Positions 45,611-56,500 of a stretch of DNA of 64,000 nt are shown here, piece after piece (the first letter of the stretch is position 1; each line of letters opens with the position of its first letter). Origin of the DNA: Breviolum minutum Mf 1.05b.01 (taxonomy: Eukaryota > Sar > Dinophyceae > Suessiales > Symbiodiniaceae). The notes under the pieces are model-generated. The model had not been told where the DNA came from. It did not search any database and saw only the letters and a program-made list of their open reading frames with translations. Where the stretch lies: assembly GCA_000507305.1 (NCBI GenBank), contig DF241036.1, positions 1-64,000 on the forward strand, in the 5' to 3' direction. A program made the translations under genes and the position numbers.

Positions 45611-45972
45611 CTTGGCCGTTTACTGGGCAGCAGAGGTGAGGGAAGCATCGGAAAACAAGGAAACCTTGGAGATGTAAAGTGGATATACCATGGCTTGCAC
45701 CCGCACATTTTGGGAAATTCTCAGAAGCGTTTTTTTTTTGGGTAGCGTATGGCTCACTTCGTTTTTTTGATGGCTTGGCTTTAAAGTTAACTAAGAAGCA
45801 AGGGTAGCTAAAGATGCTAACTCTTTCAACATTGCTCCATTTGGATGGTGTAGAAACCAAAAATCTTGTTCAGTTCCTCCAATCTTCCAAGTTTTCCCTA
45901 CTGTTTTCAACCTCGTTAAAAAATCGATCCAAAATCCCCATGGTTCACCCAAATTCCATAGCCAAACTCAAC

Positions 45973-46091
45973 CTTGACCCCTCCCCCCTGTTTTTTTCGC
46001 GCTGCCTTTCCCAGTCCCAATGAAACGGGCCCAAGAAACGGGTCGGCCACCCAACTGGCGGCCAGGAAGGCAGGCATCAAAGACCTCTGGC
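45973..46091 (-). CDS. Candidate exon, unknown gene
   Basis: A 119-nt block with acceptor CCAAG|GCC and donor AAG|GTTGAG. It reads RSLMPAFLAASWVADPFLGP then VSLGLGKAARKKQ. It ends in phase 0 and could join the basic exon at 45,547-45,610. No family recognised. Confidence 0.4.
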
Positions 46092-48029
46092 CTTGGCCAT
46101 GACAATTGTTTCCATCTATGATGTCCGCGCGCTTTTTTGCCATGTGAACATATACGTATATATTTATTTTGATGTGTGAAAATCTACTACCACTGTCGCT
46201 GGTTTCACGAAGTAGATGCTCATCTATTTGCAAAAACAACTTGCTGAATTGTCTCAAGTACCCTAAAAAGGAACATGCCCAAACAAGGGGTTCCTTCATA
46301 AATGGAACCAGCCCAGAAAATGACCAGAGAACCTTCATCACAAAAATTCATAGGGAATCTATTACAGTCTACAGCTGAAGGTAGGGGCTTTCGTTCATCC
46401 CACATTCCATCAAAAAGTCAAGATACCAACTCTTCTTCTGCAGCCACTCGCAAAGGATACGGACCTCGGACTATTTTACAATGAGTCCAAAGCCAAAATG
46501 CTACCGTTTGACTAGAATATTGGTATACTATCATGTTGCTCACCATCATCTTAGCCTGGTTCCCTTCAAAGCAAACAAATTTTGCAAATGCACGTCCTAA
46601 CAAACTCAAGTTGCACTAGCACCACGTTCTAATACTACTCCCAATTTTTTGTATTTTCCCCTTTGAATCGGTTTCAAAGAGTTAAGGCTCTATCATTCGA
46701 TAGGTGGGAAATTTCGATGAAATTCGTCAACTCAAAGAATCTTCAACCATGGAATCGCGGATCATGTAAAGGGTGAATGTAGGAGGAGGAATGGACTATG
46801 ATTTCACTTGCAAGAGCCTGTTCCTTTTCAGCGTGCCTTGCTGGAAACGTCGGTTTATAATGGGCGATTTTTCTGCCAGATCGAAGGGAATAAGAATCAT
46901 TCACCTAAATTCATTCCATGATTTTTGTTCCCATGTTACCCTATCATGACTACACCGCACGTCACCGCATCTCACCACGTCTTAAAAGTTTTTTCCAATT
47001 GCAAAAACCGAAGCGCACCATGTTGAACCATCATCTTCCATTTCGGAGCCGCAGCTCTTTTTTTTGGCTGACATAAAAAGCTCCAACCATCACACGCTGT
47101 GACTTTGGGTGAAACCCGTGGCAGTTTTTGCAAACTTTTCTCCGGGAGAATCCAAAAAAAAATGGGCTTCATGGGGATCAAAAGTACGGAATTCCTGCAT
47201 TTGCAATATAATATGCATGTGATACATCAGTAGGTAAATTGACTGACAAAGGGACTAAGTTAGACTGACTGCGTTCCCTGTCTTGCTTGAAAAAAGCTTT
47301 GTTTTTTCGTGTTCAGCGACTTGCCCATCCAAACTTCTCACCTGAAACCCGGGCGGCGATACTGGACATGGTAGCAGCCAAGTAGAAGGAAAAAGAACCC
47401 TAAGTTAGGGATTTCCCAGGGACCCCCCCCCAACAAGCTTCCCATACCATTCCCATACTTCAAGGGATTCTTATGGGAGTCGTATGGGAATAGTATGGGG
47501 GTCCCACGTGCTTGGGGGTCCCTGGAATCTCCCTTGACTAAGATTGTGAGTGCCAGGGGATGCAAATATTCAAAGGGGTATGCTGCACCATCCAAACTGC
47601 TCCAGCTGCCAAAATCACAACCTGCGCAACTTCGAAGGGTGGATATTCTGCTAGGAATTCTTCCTTCCAACAAACATACTATGCTTTAGGCTCAACTTAA
47701 AAACCAGCTTAAACACGTCATGAAATGGCATATTTTGTGTCATTCACATGAAGGATGCTACAAAGTGGCAGCTTACAAATGCTTTCGCGATTGGTTCATG
47801 CTTGATCCACAAGCACGTAGTGGACAACCTTTCATCTGGCAGCTCAAGAGTTTATGAATAACTCCAGACAAGATCCAACTCCACAACTGGTAGAGTCTAC
47901 CTCCTAATGGAGGGTTGGATTCCACTTCCTAATCTCCCTCACCATAGTATACAATGTTTAGGCTAACGTCTATGGTTGCCGAAATGCATCCCTTGCCGGA
48001 ATACCCACCCTGCTTGTCCTGGCCTCAAC
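46092..48029. other. Mostly non-coding; weak exon-like patches
   Basis: At about 47,540-47,650 the minus strand reads PFEVAQVVILAAGAVWMVQ, possibly a membrane exon. Nothing else convincing. Confidence 0.3.
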
Positions 48030-48076
48030 TGAAGGAGCCCCAAACAGAAGCAGAAGATGCCCACAACGAGTAGCAC
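48030..48076 (-). CDS. Candidate short transmembrane exon
   Basis: A 47-nt exon with acceptor CCTAAG|GTG and donor CA|GTTGAG, encoding VLLVVGIFCFCLGLLQ. Probably one helix of an unidentified polytopic protein. Confidence 0.3.
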
Positions 48077-48307
48077 CTTAGGATGTGTGGGAAAGAATGG
48101 CATCATCACGGGAAGGCAGTAGAATGAGAAGAAACCAACACGAATTTGGGCTGCTCAACGGCCTCATGAGACGAGCATGATTCGCCAACCATCAATTCAT
48201 GTTCCCATTGTGGTCTGCAATTTAGAGGGGGGATTGGAGATTGCCTTGCTCAACCACCATGTGGTGGATATGCAGAGAACGAACAAGATGAAGTACTTGC
48301 AGGCTCG

Positions 48308-48308
48308 G

Positions 48309-48397
<89 letters not shown>

Positions 48398-48398
48398 G
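48308..48398. repeat. (TGA)n microsatellite
   Basis: A pure triplet run of about 30 copies. The poly-His and poly-Ile frames through it are artefacts. Confidence 0.95.
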
Positions 48399-50139
48399 GT
48401 ACTTGGAAACATAGCAATGCTTGTGGTGTTAGAGGGATAACCAAAGGATGACGGGCAAATAATGAGTAGCAAGCAAAGAGGCCAGGGGTCGGTGATCGGG
48501 TCCGGCGAAGGCCCAATAAGGAAATCCTGTTTGTTTTTTAATGGACCGCCACCCTGATCTGATTGAAGCATCCTCAAAGAGTCCTGTTTCTTTCAAAATC
48601 CTCACCATCTCCTCAAAAAGTCAGACCTTACAATTATAAACACATCATGATGTCTTATAGCATAGTCATGCTGAGGGCAAAAAAAAAACGTGATTCATAA
48701 AGTCTTTGTTCTCTGCACTCTGGATCCCCCCTGCATCACTAAGTTCCCCGTTGCCACCCCCAACCCACCACGATCCCCCATCCTCCATTTAATGACGTCC
48801 AGGAGTCTGCGGCTTCCTGCTTTCCACCACATAACTTCTGGATCACCATGGCAGTATCCAAGTCCTTTCAACTGCCATTGGTGCAAACAAATAAAAACAA
48901 GTGAAAATATAAATGCGCAAGTCTGCGCAGGTCCCCTAAATTGGTTTGTCAATCTATGCGGGACAATCTTGAGCGGATGGTTGGTATGGAGAATGAAATT
49001 ATAGTCGTCAACAGAAAATACTTGCATCACATGACAATCTATCTCTTCGTCCCAACTACAAACACGTGTGCATTGATGTTCTATTTCCGCTCCCAAGGCA
49101 TGTTTTTGTTGTAGCGATGTCATTCCAACCTCTGTGGGAGGGATTCCACCGTCCTTACGGGATTTTTTTTGATTCGGGAAAATCATTATTTTATGATCCC
49201 ATATCTGTAGTCCATGGATGTCAGCGGTCTCTTCCATCTACGAACCACTTGAATCATAACAAGTTCTTGGAAAAATAATTTCAATAAAGTGTCAAAACCA
49301 ACTGTGAACGCAGCCAAAACAAACACGAAGTATATTCCAATACATGCAGGAAGCCTGGCACTGGAAAAGGGTTCTTTTCCAGTGTCTTGCAAATTTTGTG
49401 TTTGCCAACGTGAATCAGTAACCGAATACATGCAAACATGTACAGTAAAACCCTCGAAACTGAAATTCCGCCAGGATGACACCCCATCCAATGACTGCAA
49501 GATCACGTTGCTGCCTGGAAATCTTGAACCAATTAGGTTAGATTCGGCAGGGAAAACTGTTCAGAAATTATTTGGGGCAAACCCAACCCTCGCAATCAGC
49601 AAAGTTCGCCCCGTAACTTGCCTATCATGCCTGCACCAGGCACCACCATGGCATGCCCCACATCCCTCCCCTAGTTGGTCTATTTTCAACTCCTCCAACT
49701 CTTCATCGAATAGTTTCAACGTTTGGAGAGGTTGCATGACCTTCCCAGGGGCGGGGGACAAATTGGCAGTGCATTTCTGCGGCAACTTGCAGACTGGAAG
49801 AGAAGTGCCATTACATAATCATAATTTCAAGGCCTGAGTGTTGGCTAGTAATTTGAACATCGTTTCAGTAAATAGTGTTCATTTATATAGATAAAAGGAA
49901 GTGGAGCATAGGGAAGACTGTTTATTAGAAAAGTATGGCTTGCTTTTCTGTGAGAAACTAAGTGGATTGCAAGGAAGAAATTATCGTGAGGAAGAGCGAT
50001 GCTTTTTTAGCAGCCTCATTGAAAAAATTCAGGGTCATGTTCTCGCCTTTGATTGACATGGGAGCCACTAGAAAAATCGGGAAAAAAACGGCCCAACAGA
50101 TCCACTACTAAAATAGTCTTTCATGATACATCTTCCTAC

Positions 50140-50186
50140 CTTGTGGGGGTTGCTCCAAAGCACTGTTTTAACCGCATTTTCCAACG
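50140..50186 (-). CDS. Candidate short exon, unknown gene
   Basis: Acceptor CCCAG|CG and a strong donor AAG|GTAGGA enclose LENAVKTVLWSNPHK. The region 48.4-50.1 kb has no better candidate. Confidence 0.3.
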
Positions 50187-51292
50187 CTGGGAACATTGGC
50201 CTCTCCAGAGTTACCTTTTCTCGCCACATGTACAAAAACGAATACATAGATACATACAAACGCATGATGCAAAGGTTTGTGCATTCGAAAGTGTTTTGCG
50301 AAAAAAATATATTCAGAAATTTACACCAAAGTAAATCTGCATACACAGTCAGATAAACATTGGCAGAGATGAGAAGGTTGATGGAAGCGTCAAAATGAAG
50401 CACTACCCTAGCATGAAATCAGCCAAATTGTCACTTGAAATAAAAATTTGATTGCATTCTTTCCACAAGCCTCTCGTGACTCCCGTTGCTCCGACATGAT
50501 CACGGTCAACGGCCGGCGCGCTTCACACGGCTCGCCCCGCTGACAGCCAGAAAATCGTGACAGCAGCGGTCAACGGTGCACTCGCTTAACCTCCGGCTTT
50601 TCTGGCCAATGCATTGAAGGCCCATATGTATTTCTAACCCAAAAATGACATATGGATGGCCAAGCATCTCCCCGTACCCAACAGATATATACCTGTTGCG
50701 TAATTCTTTGTCCCTCAAATCTTCCTCCTTGAATAAAAGGTGCATAATCTGGAAACATGCACGCATGGCACCCACAACAATTGGACACTTGCTGGCAACC
50801 CAACATCCGCACCACCGAGTTCTTAATGCCCCCCCTATGGCTAACCCATGAAAAGTTCTGAAACATCTTGAGTCCTGTCAGGCGAAAGTATACGAACATC
50901 TGCAAAAATCTCAAGAAGCAAGTGAAGCTTCGTGAGCCCAACAAAGACAAGTCACGCCCCTGCAAAAACTGAATTACAAATGAAACATTGCCTTTTCAAA
51001 TAGGACTTGTTTTTCTACGTTCACAGTAAGCTTTCTACAGTGGGAGGCTGGACCTACAAATTCTGGGCACAAAAAAACCCTTGACGCACCGTTCAACCGT
51101 TGCTGGGACGCCCGGGCCACGCAGTCCACATTCAACACAGGGCAGCAACCTTTTGGACCCAAACTTTTCAAAGGAAGCTTTCGCAGCCTCAGATCTGCGT
51201 TTGAGGTGCACGAATTTTGGGTCCAACCCGGCCATGGGACAACTTTCAAGAGAAAAGATTGCCCTACACTTAGCAAAGGGGTGCCTGACTGT

Positions 51293-51514
51293 TTAACGTT
51301 TTCTAATCTTTTTCTTTTTTGCTTGTTCTTTTCTTCTGCCTAATCGATTCAATTTTTCCTTCGTCCAAGGTGCTTCTTGGCACCAAATTCTTGGGCCTGC
51401 GTCAAGCTCTGCATCTTTTTGACCTCGCTCAGTGTCTCGGCTCGCCCCAGGACCCATGTTGGGTTCATGCTTTAAAAACAGTGCCCTTTCGTTTTGCATG
51501 AGTAACGCCCACAC
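51293..51514 (-). CDS. Small basic ORF or last exon, unknown
   Basis: The frame ends with a Lys/Arg-rich tail (LGRRKEQAKKKKIRKR, then stop), preceded by an acidic/aromatic segment (ELDAGPRIWCQEAPWTKEKL). It could be the C-terminal exon of a nucleolar or ribosome-associated protein, or even the missing end of the TRM10-like gene; neither is shown. A second open block at 51,035-51,235 (FVHLKRRSEAAKASFEKFGS) lies downstream. Confidence 0.3.
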   Translation of the reverse strand: MWALLMQNERALFLKHEPNMGPGASRDTERGQKDAELDAGPRIWCQEAPWTKEKLNRLGRRKEQAKKKKIRKR

Positions 51515-51677
51515 CTAGACCCAGAAGTAAACAAAGGCACTAGCTACTATAGAACATGGCACAGTCATACAAACAGTAGGAGTAAGTCTCCATCTGTGGT
51601 TCTTGTCTATTATTTGTCATGCTGTTCCAATTCAGACATGGATTTCCTCCCTGACAAAGAAACAACCAACCAAACAA

Positions 51678-51768
51678 ACAATCAAACAATCAAACAATCA
51701 AACAATCAAACAATCAAACAATCAAACAATCAAGCAAACAAACAAACAAACAAACAAACACCTACCTC
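51678..51768. repeat. (AATCAAAC)n minisatellite running into (AAAC)n
   Basis: About seven 8-bp copies are followed by several AAAC copies. Not coding. Confidence 0.95.
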
Positions 51769-51931
51769 CCTGTACCAAAGTCCTTGCACCAACTTTTTGC
51801 AAACCACCTAGGGTTCGGAGTGATGAAGCTGAAAGAATTGTGCTTCCGGCCCTCAATTTCTTGACATGGATCCTAAATTTTACAAGAAACAGAAGTCTAG
51901 TCTGTTCCAATGGATATTGTCATCCGATTTC

Positions 51932-53221
51932 TCAATGCTCCGCAGAACCTGCTGCAGGAGGCACCCATAACTCAAAGATCTTGCCCGGGGAACTGCCCTC
52001 AGAGCAGATGTCGCTAGCACGCTCAAATTCGTCCTTGATGCGTGAAAAGCTGCTTCTGGAGATGCGTCGTCCCAAGTTGCAAGGTCGGAAGGGATCCTGC
52101 AGCATGAGTGGTGAACGTTGAGTGCTGTCTTCCTGAAAAGTGGAAGGGCCACGTCGACCAAAGATGGGGTTGATCATCTCATTCTTCCAATCGAAATTGC
52201 AATAGAAGTGCATGAAATCCTTCAGCAACTTGGAAGTATGAACTTTGCCTTGTGACATCTCGCCCTGCGAGTTTGCCACGGCAGAGCTAGAGGCTTGGGA
52301 GAGCTGCTGGTAAGCCATGAAGGAGGTCAAAGGTGGCAAAACGCGCTCTGGGTGAACTTGCAAGAAGTAGATCACCAGCAAACTCCAGTGATAAGGCGAA
52401 AGGTAGCCCTTGGCCGCGTGGCAAATTCCACGATCTTTGGCCCAGCGCCTCACCAACAAGATGAGTTGTTTTGCTCGCTGATCCCATTGTGCACTTTCAC
52501 TCAGCAACGCCGCTGCATACAATGGCGTCTCCGCGTTCACTGCCACGTCCAACGGAAGGGCCTCGCCCTGGGGTGACTGCGGCGGCGCCAGCAGTGTCAG
52601 CTTGGGTTCCTCGCCTCGAAAGGCGGAACGGCGGAACTTGAAGCCGTAGGAGGAGACCAAAGTGTCTGCAATGCAACGGATGGCGGCCTTTTCGATTTGT
52701 TGACCCAAGAGTTTCTGTCGCAACACTTCCGGGGCTACGGAAATCACCACTTCGATGTCCGGAACGGCCACACGGAAGGCACGGCTTCCCTCGAGCTCCC
52801 CGCTCACAAAGCCGCAAACATCTGCGTCTGGAAACAGCGGCTGAATGGCTGCCTTCACCGTCTCCACGAGATCTTGTGCTGCCCGCTCCGATGCGGCAGT
52901 TGGGGTGATCTGTGAAAGCAAGAACTGAACGTCCGCCTCCCAACACTGTCCTGGTAGTGCAGGAGGCCATGCCTTGGTTGCTTTGGATGCCGAAGGTGCC
53001 TTCACTGCCTTAGTCTTCACCTTGGACTTGGGCCACCACTCCGCATCAGCTGAAGCGTGCTGAAGGAAGGTATAGATACAAGCCCCTGCTATGGCCACAG
53101 CAAGCTGGGTGAAGTCCATGGGCAAAAAGAGAAGGGCGGTCACCGCGAAGAGGAGACGGACTCCCCTGTCTGCAGCCATCCGCCCAAAGGTTGCGGCCAT
53201 GGAGAAAGAACGCGTCTGCAT
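51932..53221 (-). CDS. Nucleotidyltransferase of TUTase / non-canonical poly(A) polymerase type, membrane-anchored
   Basis: Intronless. I take the ATG at 53,221 (MQTRSFSMAATFGRMAADRG, 429 residues) because the frame upstream contains a degraded spliced leader; the ATG at 53,200 is also possible. A hydrophobic stretch at about residues 20-54 suggests a membrane anchor or organelle targeting. Catalytic features: two acidic residues in PDIEVVISV (near nt 52,755), a third Asp in LPLDVAVN (near nt 52,550), then QLILLVRRWAKDRGI, GYLSPYHWSLLVIYFLQ, FDWKNEMINPIFG and a C-terminal QDPFRPCNLGRRIS typical of PAP/TUTases. The usual glycine-serine motif before the first Asp pair is altered (SGELEGSRAF). 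It would add non-templated nucleotides to RNA 3' ends. Confidence 0.85.
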   Translation of the reverse strand: MQTRSFSMAATFGRMAADRGVRLLFAVTALLFLPMDFTQLAVAIAGACIYTFLQHASADAEWWPKSKVKTKAVKAPSASKATKAWPPALPGQCWEADVQFLLSQITPTAASERAAQDLVETVKAAIQPLFPDADVCGFVSGELEGSRAFRVAVPDIEVVISVAPEVLRQKLLGQQIEKAAIRCIADTLVSSYGFKFRRSAFRGEEPKLTLLAPPQSPQGEALPLDVAVNAETPLYAAALLSESAQWDQRAKQLILLVRRWAKDRGICHAAKGYLSPYHWSLLVIYFLQVHPERVLPPLTSFMAYQQLSQASSSAVANSQGEMSQGKVHTSKLLKDFMHFYCNFDWKNEMINPIFGRRGPSTFQEDSTQRSPLMLQDPFRPCNLGRRISRSSFSRIKDEFERASDICSEGSSPGKIFELWVPPAAGSAEH

Positions 53222-53270
53222 TTTGTAGATCGAACGGGACTGCTGGGAAAACACCAAGTGGAAAGTTCCT

Positions 53271-53292
53271 CTTGAGCCAACCCAGGCTCCGA
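53271..53292 (-). other. Degraded spliced-leader relic upstream of the TUTase
   Basis: The minus strand reads TCGGAGCCTGGGTTGGCTCA followed by AG. It keeps the terminal TGGCTCAAG and the AGCC block of the leader, with changes and length differences between them. It ends 49 nt upstream of the chosen ATG, nearly the same spacing as the clear relic at 5,471-5,492. The orientation and the intronless gene support it; the match alone is weak. Confidence 0.5.
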
Positions 53293-53532
53293 TTCTTGGA
53301 ATCGACATGGGATCGTCGATAATCCTCTGCAAAATTGATGATACTTGCGGCATACGACGGCCGATCCCAGGCTTTTAATCCGACTCTAGGGAGCAATTTT
53401 TTGTGAAGGTTGGTAATGACCTCATTACCGATGTCGGAACTACTTGTCATTCTAAGAAGTTTCTCTTCATGTAAAATCAAAAGGCCTTTGTGGCAGCAGC
53501 ATCCACAAATACTTCTACTCAATCTGACTCAC

Positions 53533-56500
53533 TTCCACCACTTTGCAGAAAGCTCCGCAATTTTTTTCCCTATGGTGGTGTTTTCCAGCAAGCTATATAT
53601 CAGATTTTTTGCCAAGTAATTCACAAATCTTGACACCACACAGCCGCCAACGCCGATGCCGAACCCCCCAAGCTCCCAACTGAACGATCCACAATGCCAC
53701 CGATGACATAGACCTCGTCCTCCAGAACCTCCAGCAACTCCTTGCAGCAGTTTTCCGGGGTCATGTTGCTGCTGGAAAAAATGGAGATAAAACGCTTCAT
53801 GTTCACTATTGACTTTGACATAAATGATTTGCATGGCATTTACACTCATCATTTCCATAAGAAACGTAACTCACAGAACATTGAGCGCAGTCAAGCAGTT
53901 ATTGGAAATGCAGGGACATCGCCATTCGTCTTGCTTGTTGTAGGAATCACCGTTTCTGCCACAAAGAAACCAACAACTTTCTACAAGATATCTCAGCTCA
54001 GCCGCCTCCTCCGCATCGGGCGACAAAATCACCAACTGACCCGACCTGTACGTATAGCCCCCCCAAAAAAAAAGCGCAAGAACATGAGGCAACCACCGGA
54101 ATATCACCTCTTCCCCAGCTACACTCTGAAAGATGTCTGTTTTCATTTTTGAGATGGGACCCATCGGAAAGTCTGATCAGGTCCCAACTTGCAGCAATGT
54201 GAAGGCATGCACACACGGCATGATTGAAATGCATGCACAACGCGCTATCTACAAAGCATATTCGACAGTGGAACCCATTGGGAGAAATTATCCAAAACTA
54301 TGTTTTTTTTGGCAACCTTGCACGCACACAAACATGTCAACCACCATAGCAGCTGAAACATCCAAAGCATTTCATACATTTCATCGACTCATCAACCAGC
54401 TTCAGATTCCAACCTGGCTTCTTCACTGAAGACTTCCCACACGGACTTCTCGTGCACATGCATCTTCCAACTTTTAACTCCTTGTGCCTGAAGGAAAGTG
54501 CAAAACAAGCATTGCCTTTGACGGGGCCAGATTTCTTCAAGTCCATTCAAGTCCAAAGCCTGTGATGAATTATTGGAGTATGTATGCAATCTACATATAC
54601 ATATGTGAACTGTGAAACAGCAAGCCTCAAATGGAAATCTCATAAAATCTCAACCTATTTTGATGTTCGTCTCATTAGGTAGGGGAAAAATTGGATGATG
54701 GTTAACCTTTCAAATTTAACCATTGCAATAGCAAACTCCCACCACTATTCAATTCTAAATTCTGTTCAAAAATCACCTTCATCTAATAGCCTTCGCCCTG
54801 CAATTGTATCTTCCCTAAATGTCACAGGTCTTACACCCCCTAAAACTACCATGGAACCTGAAAAAATGGGTGGTTCGGGTCGATGTTTTTCCTTTTCCAA
54901 GAGGTTTTTTCTGGTTCCAGCCGTTTGTTTTCGGGTTAAGGAACCTTTCACCATCACCCTTCGGCGGCTCCACTCCTCCAAGGCTCTCATTGCCCGGTTC
55001 TCCGGTGTGACCGAGGTCAAGTGCAATTGCACCTTGCTTCCCATGTTGCGCGCCTGGGATGGGAAGTGGCCAACCAAGCACGGGATGGGGACGGGAAGTT
55101 GTGAGGTGAAGTGAAGTGAAGTCATCTGTTTGGTTTGGAGTTAGGGGTGTTGGGTTTTGAAAAATTGACAAGAAAACCATAAGCCTCGTTTCAAAAAAGG
55201 AACGCTGGTGTTGATGTTTCTTTGTTTGAATTGATGCTCAAAATCATGTTTCAAAAAGAACAATTAAAAACGTCTTCCCGCAACAAAAGCAGCACTCAAA
55301 AAAGTCCACCAAAAAGAACAAAGGGACGAGAATCTCCCCTACAAGCACTGTTGGCAGTGGTCCCTCCCCAAGCAGCTCACCTGTGTGTAGGCCAACTGAA
55401 TCTGTTTGGCCAAAGATGTGAGTTCCTTGACGTCCATGGACTGGTCGAAGCTGCAATTCACTACCTGAAAAGTTGCATGTAGACGACTTCTAGATAAGAT
55501 TGAATCTTCATATTCTGTACGAACTACAACTTGCCTTTGGTGGATTTTACTTGCCAAAAAGGGCTGAAGGTAAGAATAAAAAGGTAGAAATAGCTTTCCG
55601 ATAAGCTAAGACTGCATTTAGGTTTACCAGATTGTAAATAGTTGTATGTACCTGCCCAGATAGGGGCCCCCGTCCAAGCCACCTTGCAAGTTTGAATGAT
55701 GTCATAGGTTGGTGACAAGAATGAACTGTGGAAACCTGCCTCCAATGTATTGAGTTACACCATGTGGAAAGTAGATTGATCCCACCCAACTTAGCCATTG
55801 GTCTTTGTCAGTTTCTTATGGCCTCGTGATAAATCTTTCTTGCTTTCTATGAACTTACACCATCTTGTGAGAATTGCATTCTCTGTCACCCCTTTTGTAA
55901 AGCCTGACTTCAAATTCCAGCTTTAAAAAATGCCTGGGAGCAAAGTTGAATGAGTACCAAACCAGCTGAGCCAGCTCTTTCCTCTGAATTTCAACTTCAA
56001 AGGCTTCAGCAACTTCAACACTTCGGAACCCAAAAGAAAAAATACGTTCCCTGAAACTAACAGCCATTTCGCCCCTGAAAATAGGCTTGGAGTCCAACTT
56101 GGGTCCTGCCCATTCCCACTGTAACAGAATGAAATGAAGGTTTAATACATGCCCCTTAGTAAAAAATGGTGGTGATTAATTTACCCACTGTGAACTAGGG
56201 TTGAGGGGCAGGCCCCAAAGTATAATCTCACAGAAACTAGCATAGCACCTGAAAATGGATGGTTTGAAGACTAAATTTCCTTTTGGGATGGCCTATTTTC
56301 AGGGGCCATCTTAGTTTTTTAGGGAGAGTATATAACCTTTTGAAAAAAGTTGGAAAACCACTTCTTTTTTCGAAAAGTCCAAGGATCAACTCTCGGTCTA
56401 CCACGTTCAAACGCTGCAGTCAAGGACGTCTCAATAAAGGCCTTTCGATCTCGACCCGCCTGGGTCGAAGCACCCCCACAGAGCCGGCGGCAGCGGGGCG

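Noticed and set aside
48197-48577. Poly-His ORF
   Set aside because: Frame created by the (TGA)n microsatellite.
48695-49237. 180-codon minus-strand ORF
   Set aside because: No recognisable domain, and composition resembles translated non-coding DNA; not strong enough to list.
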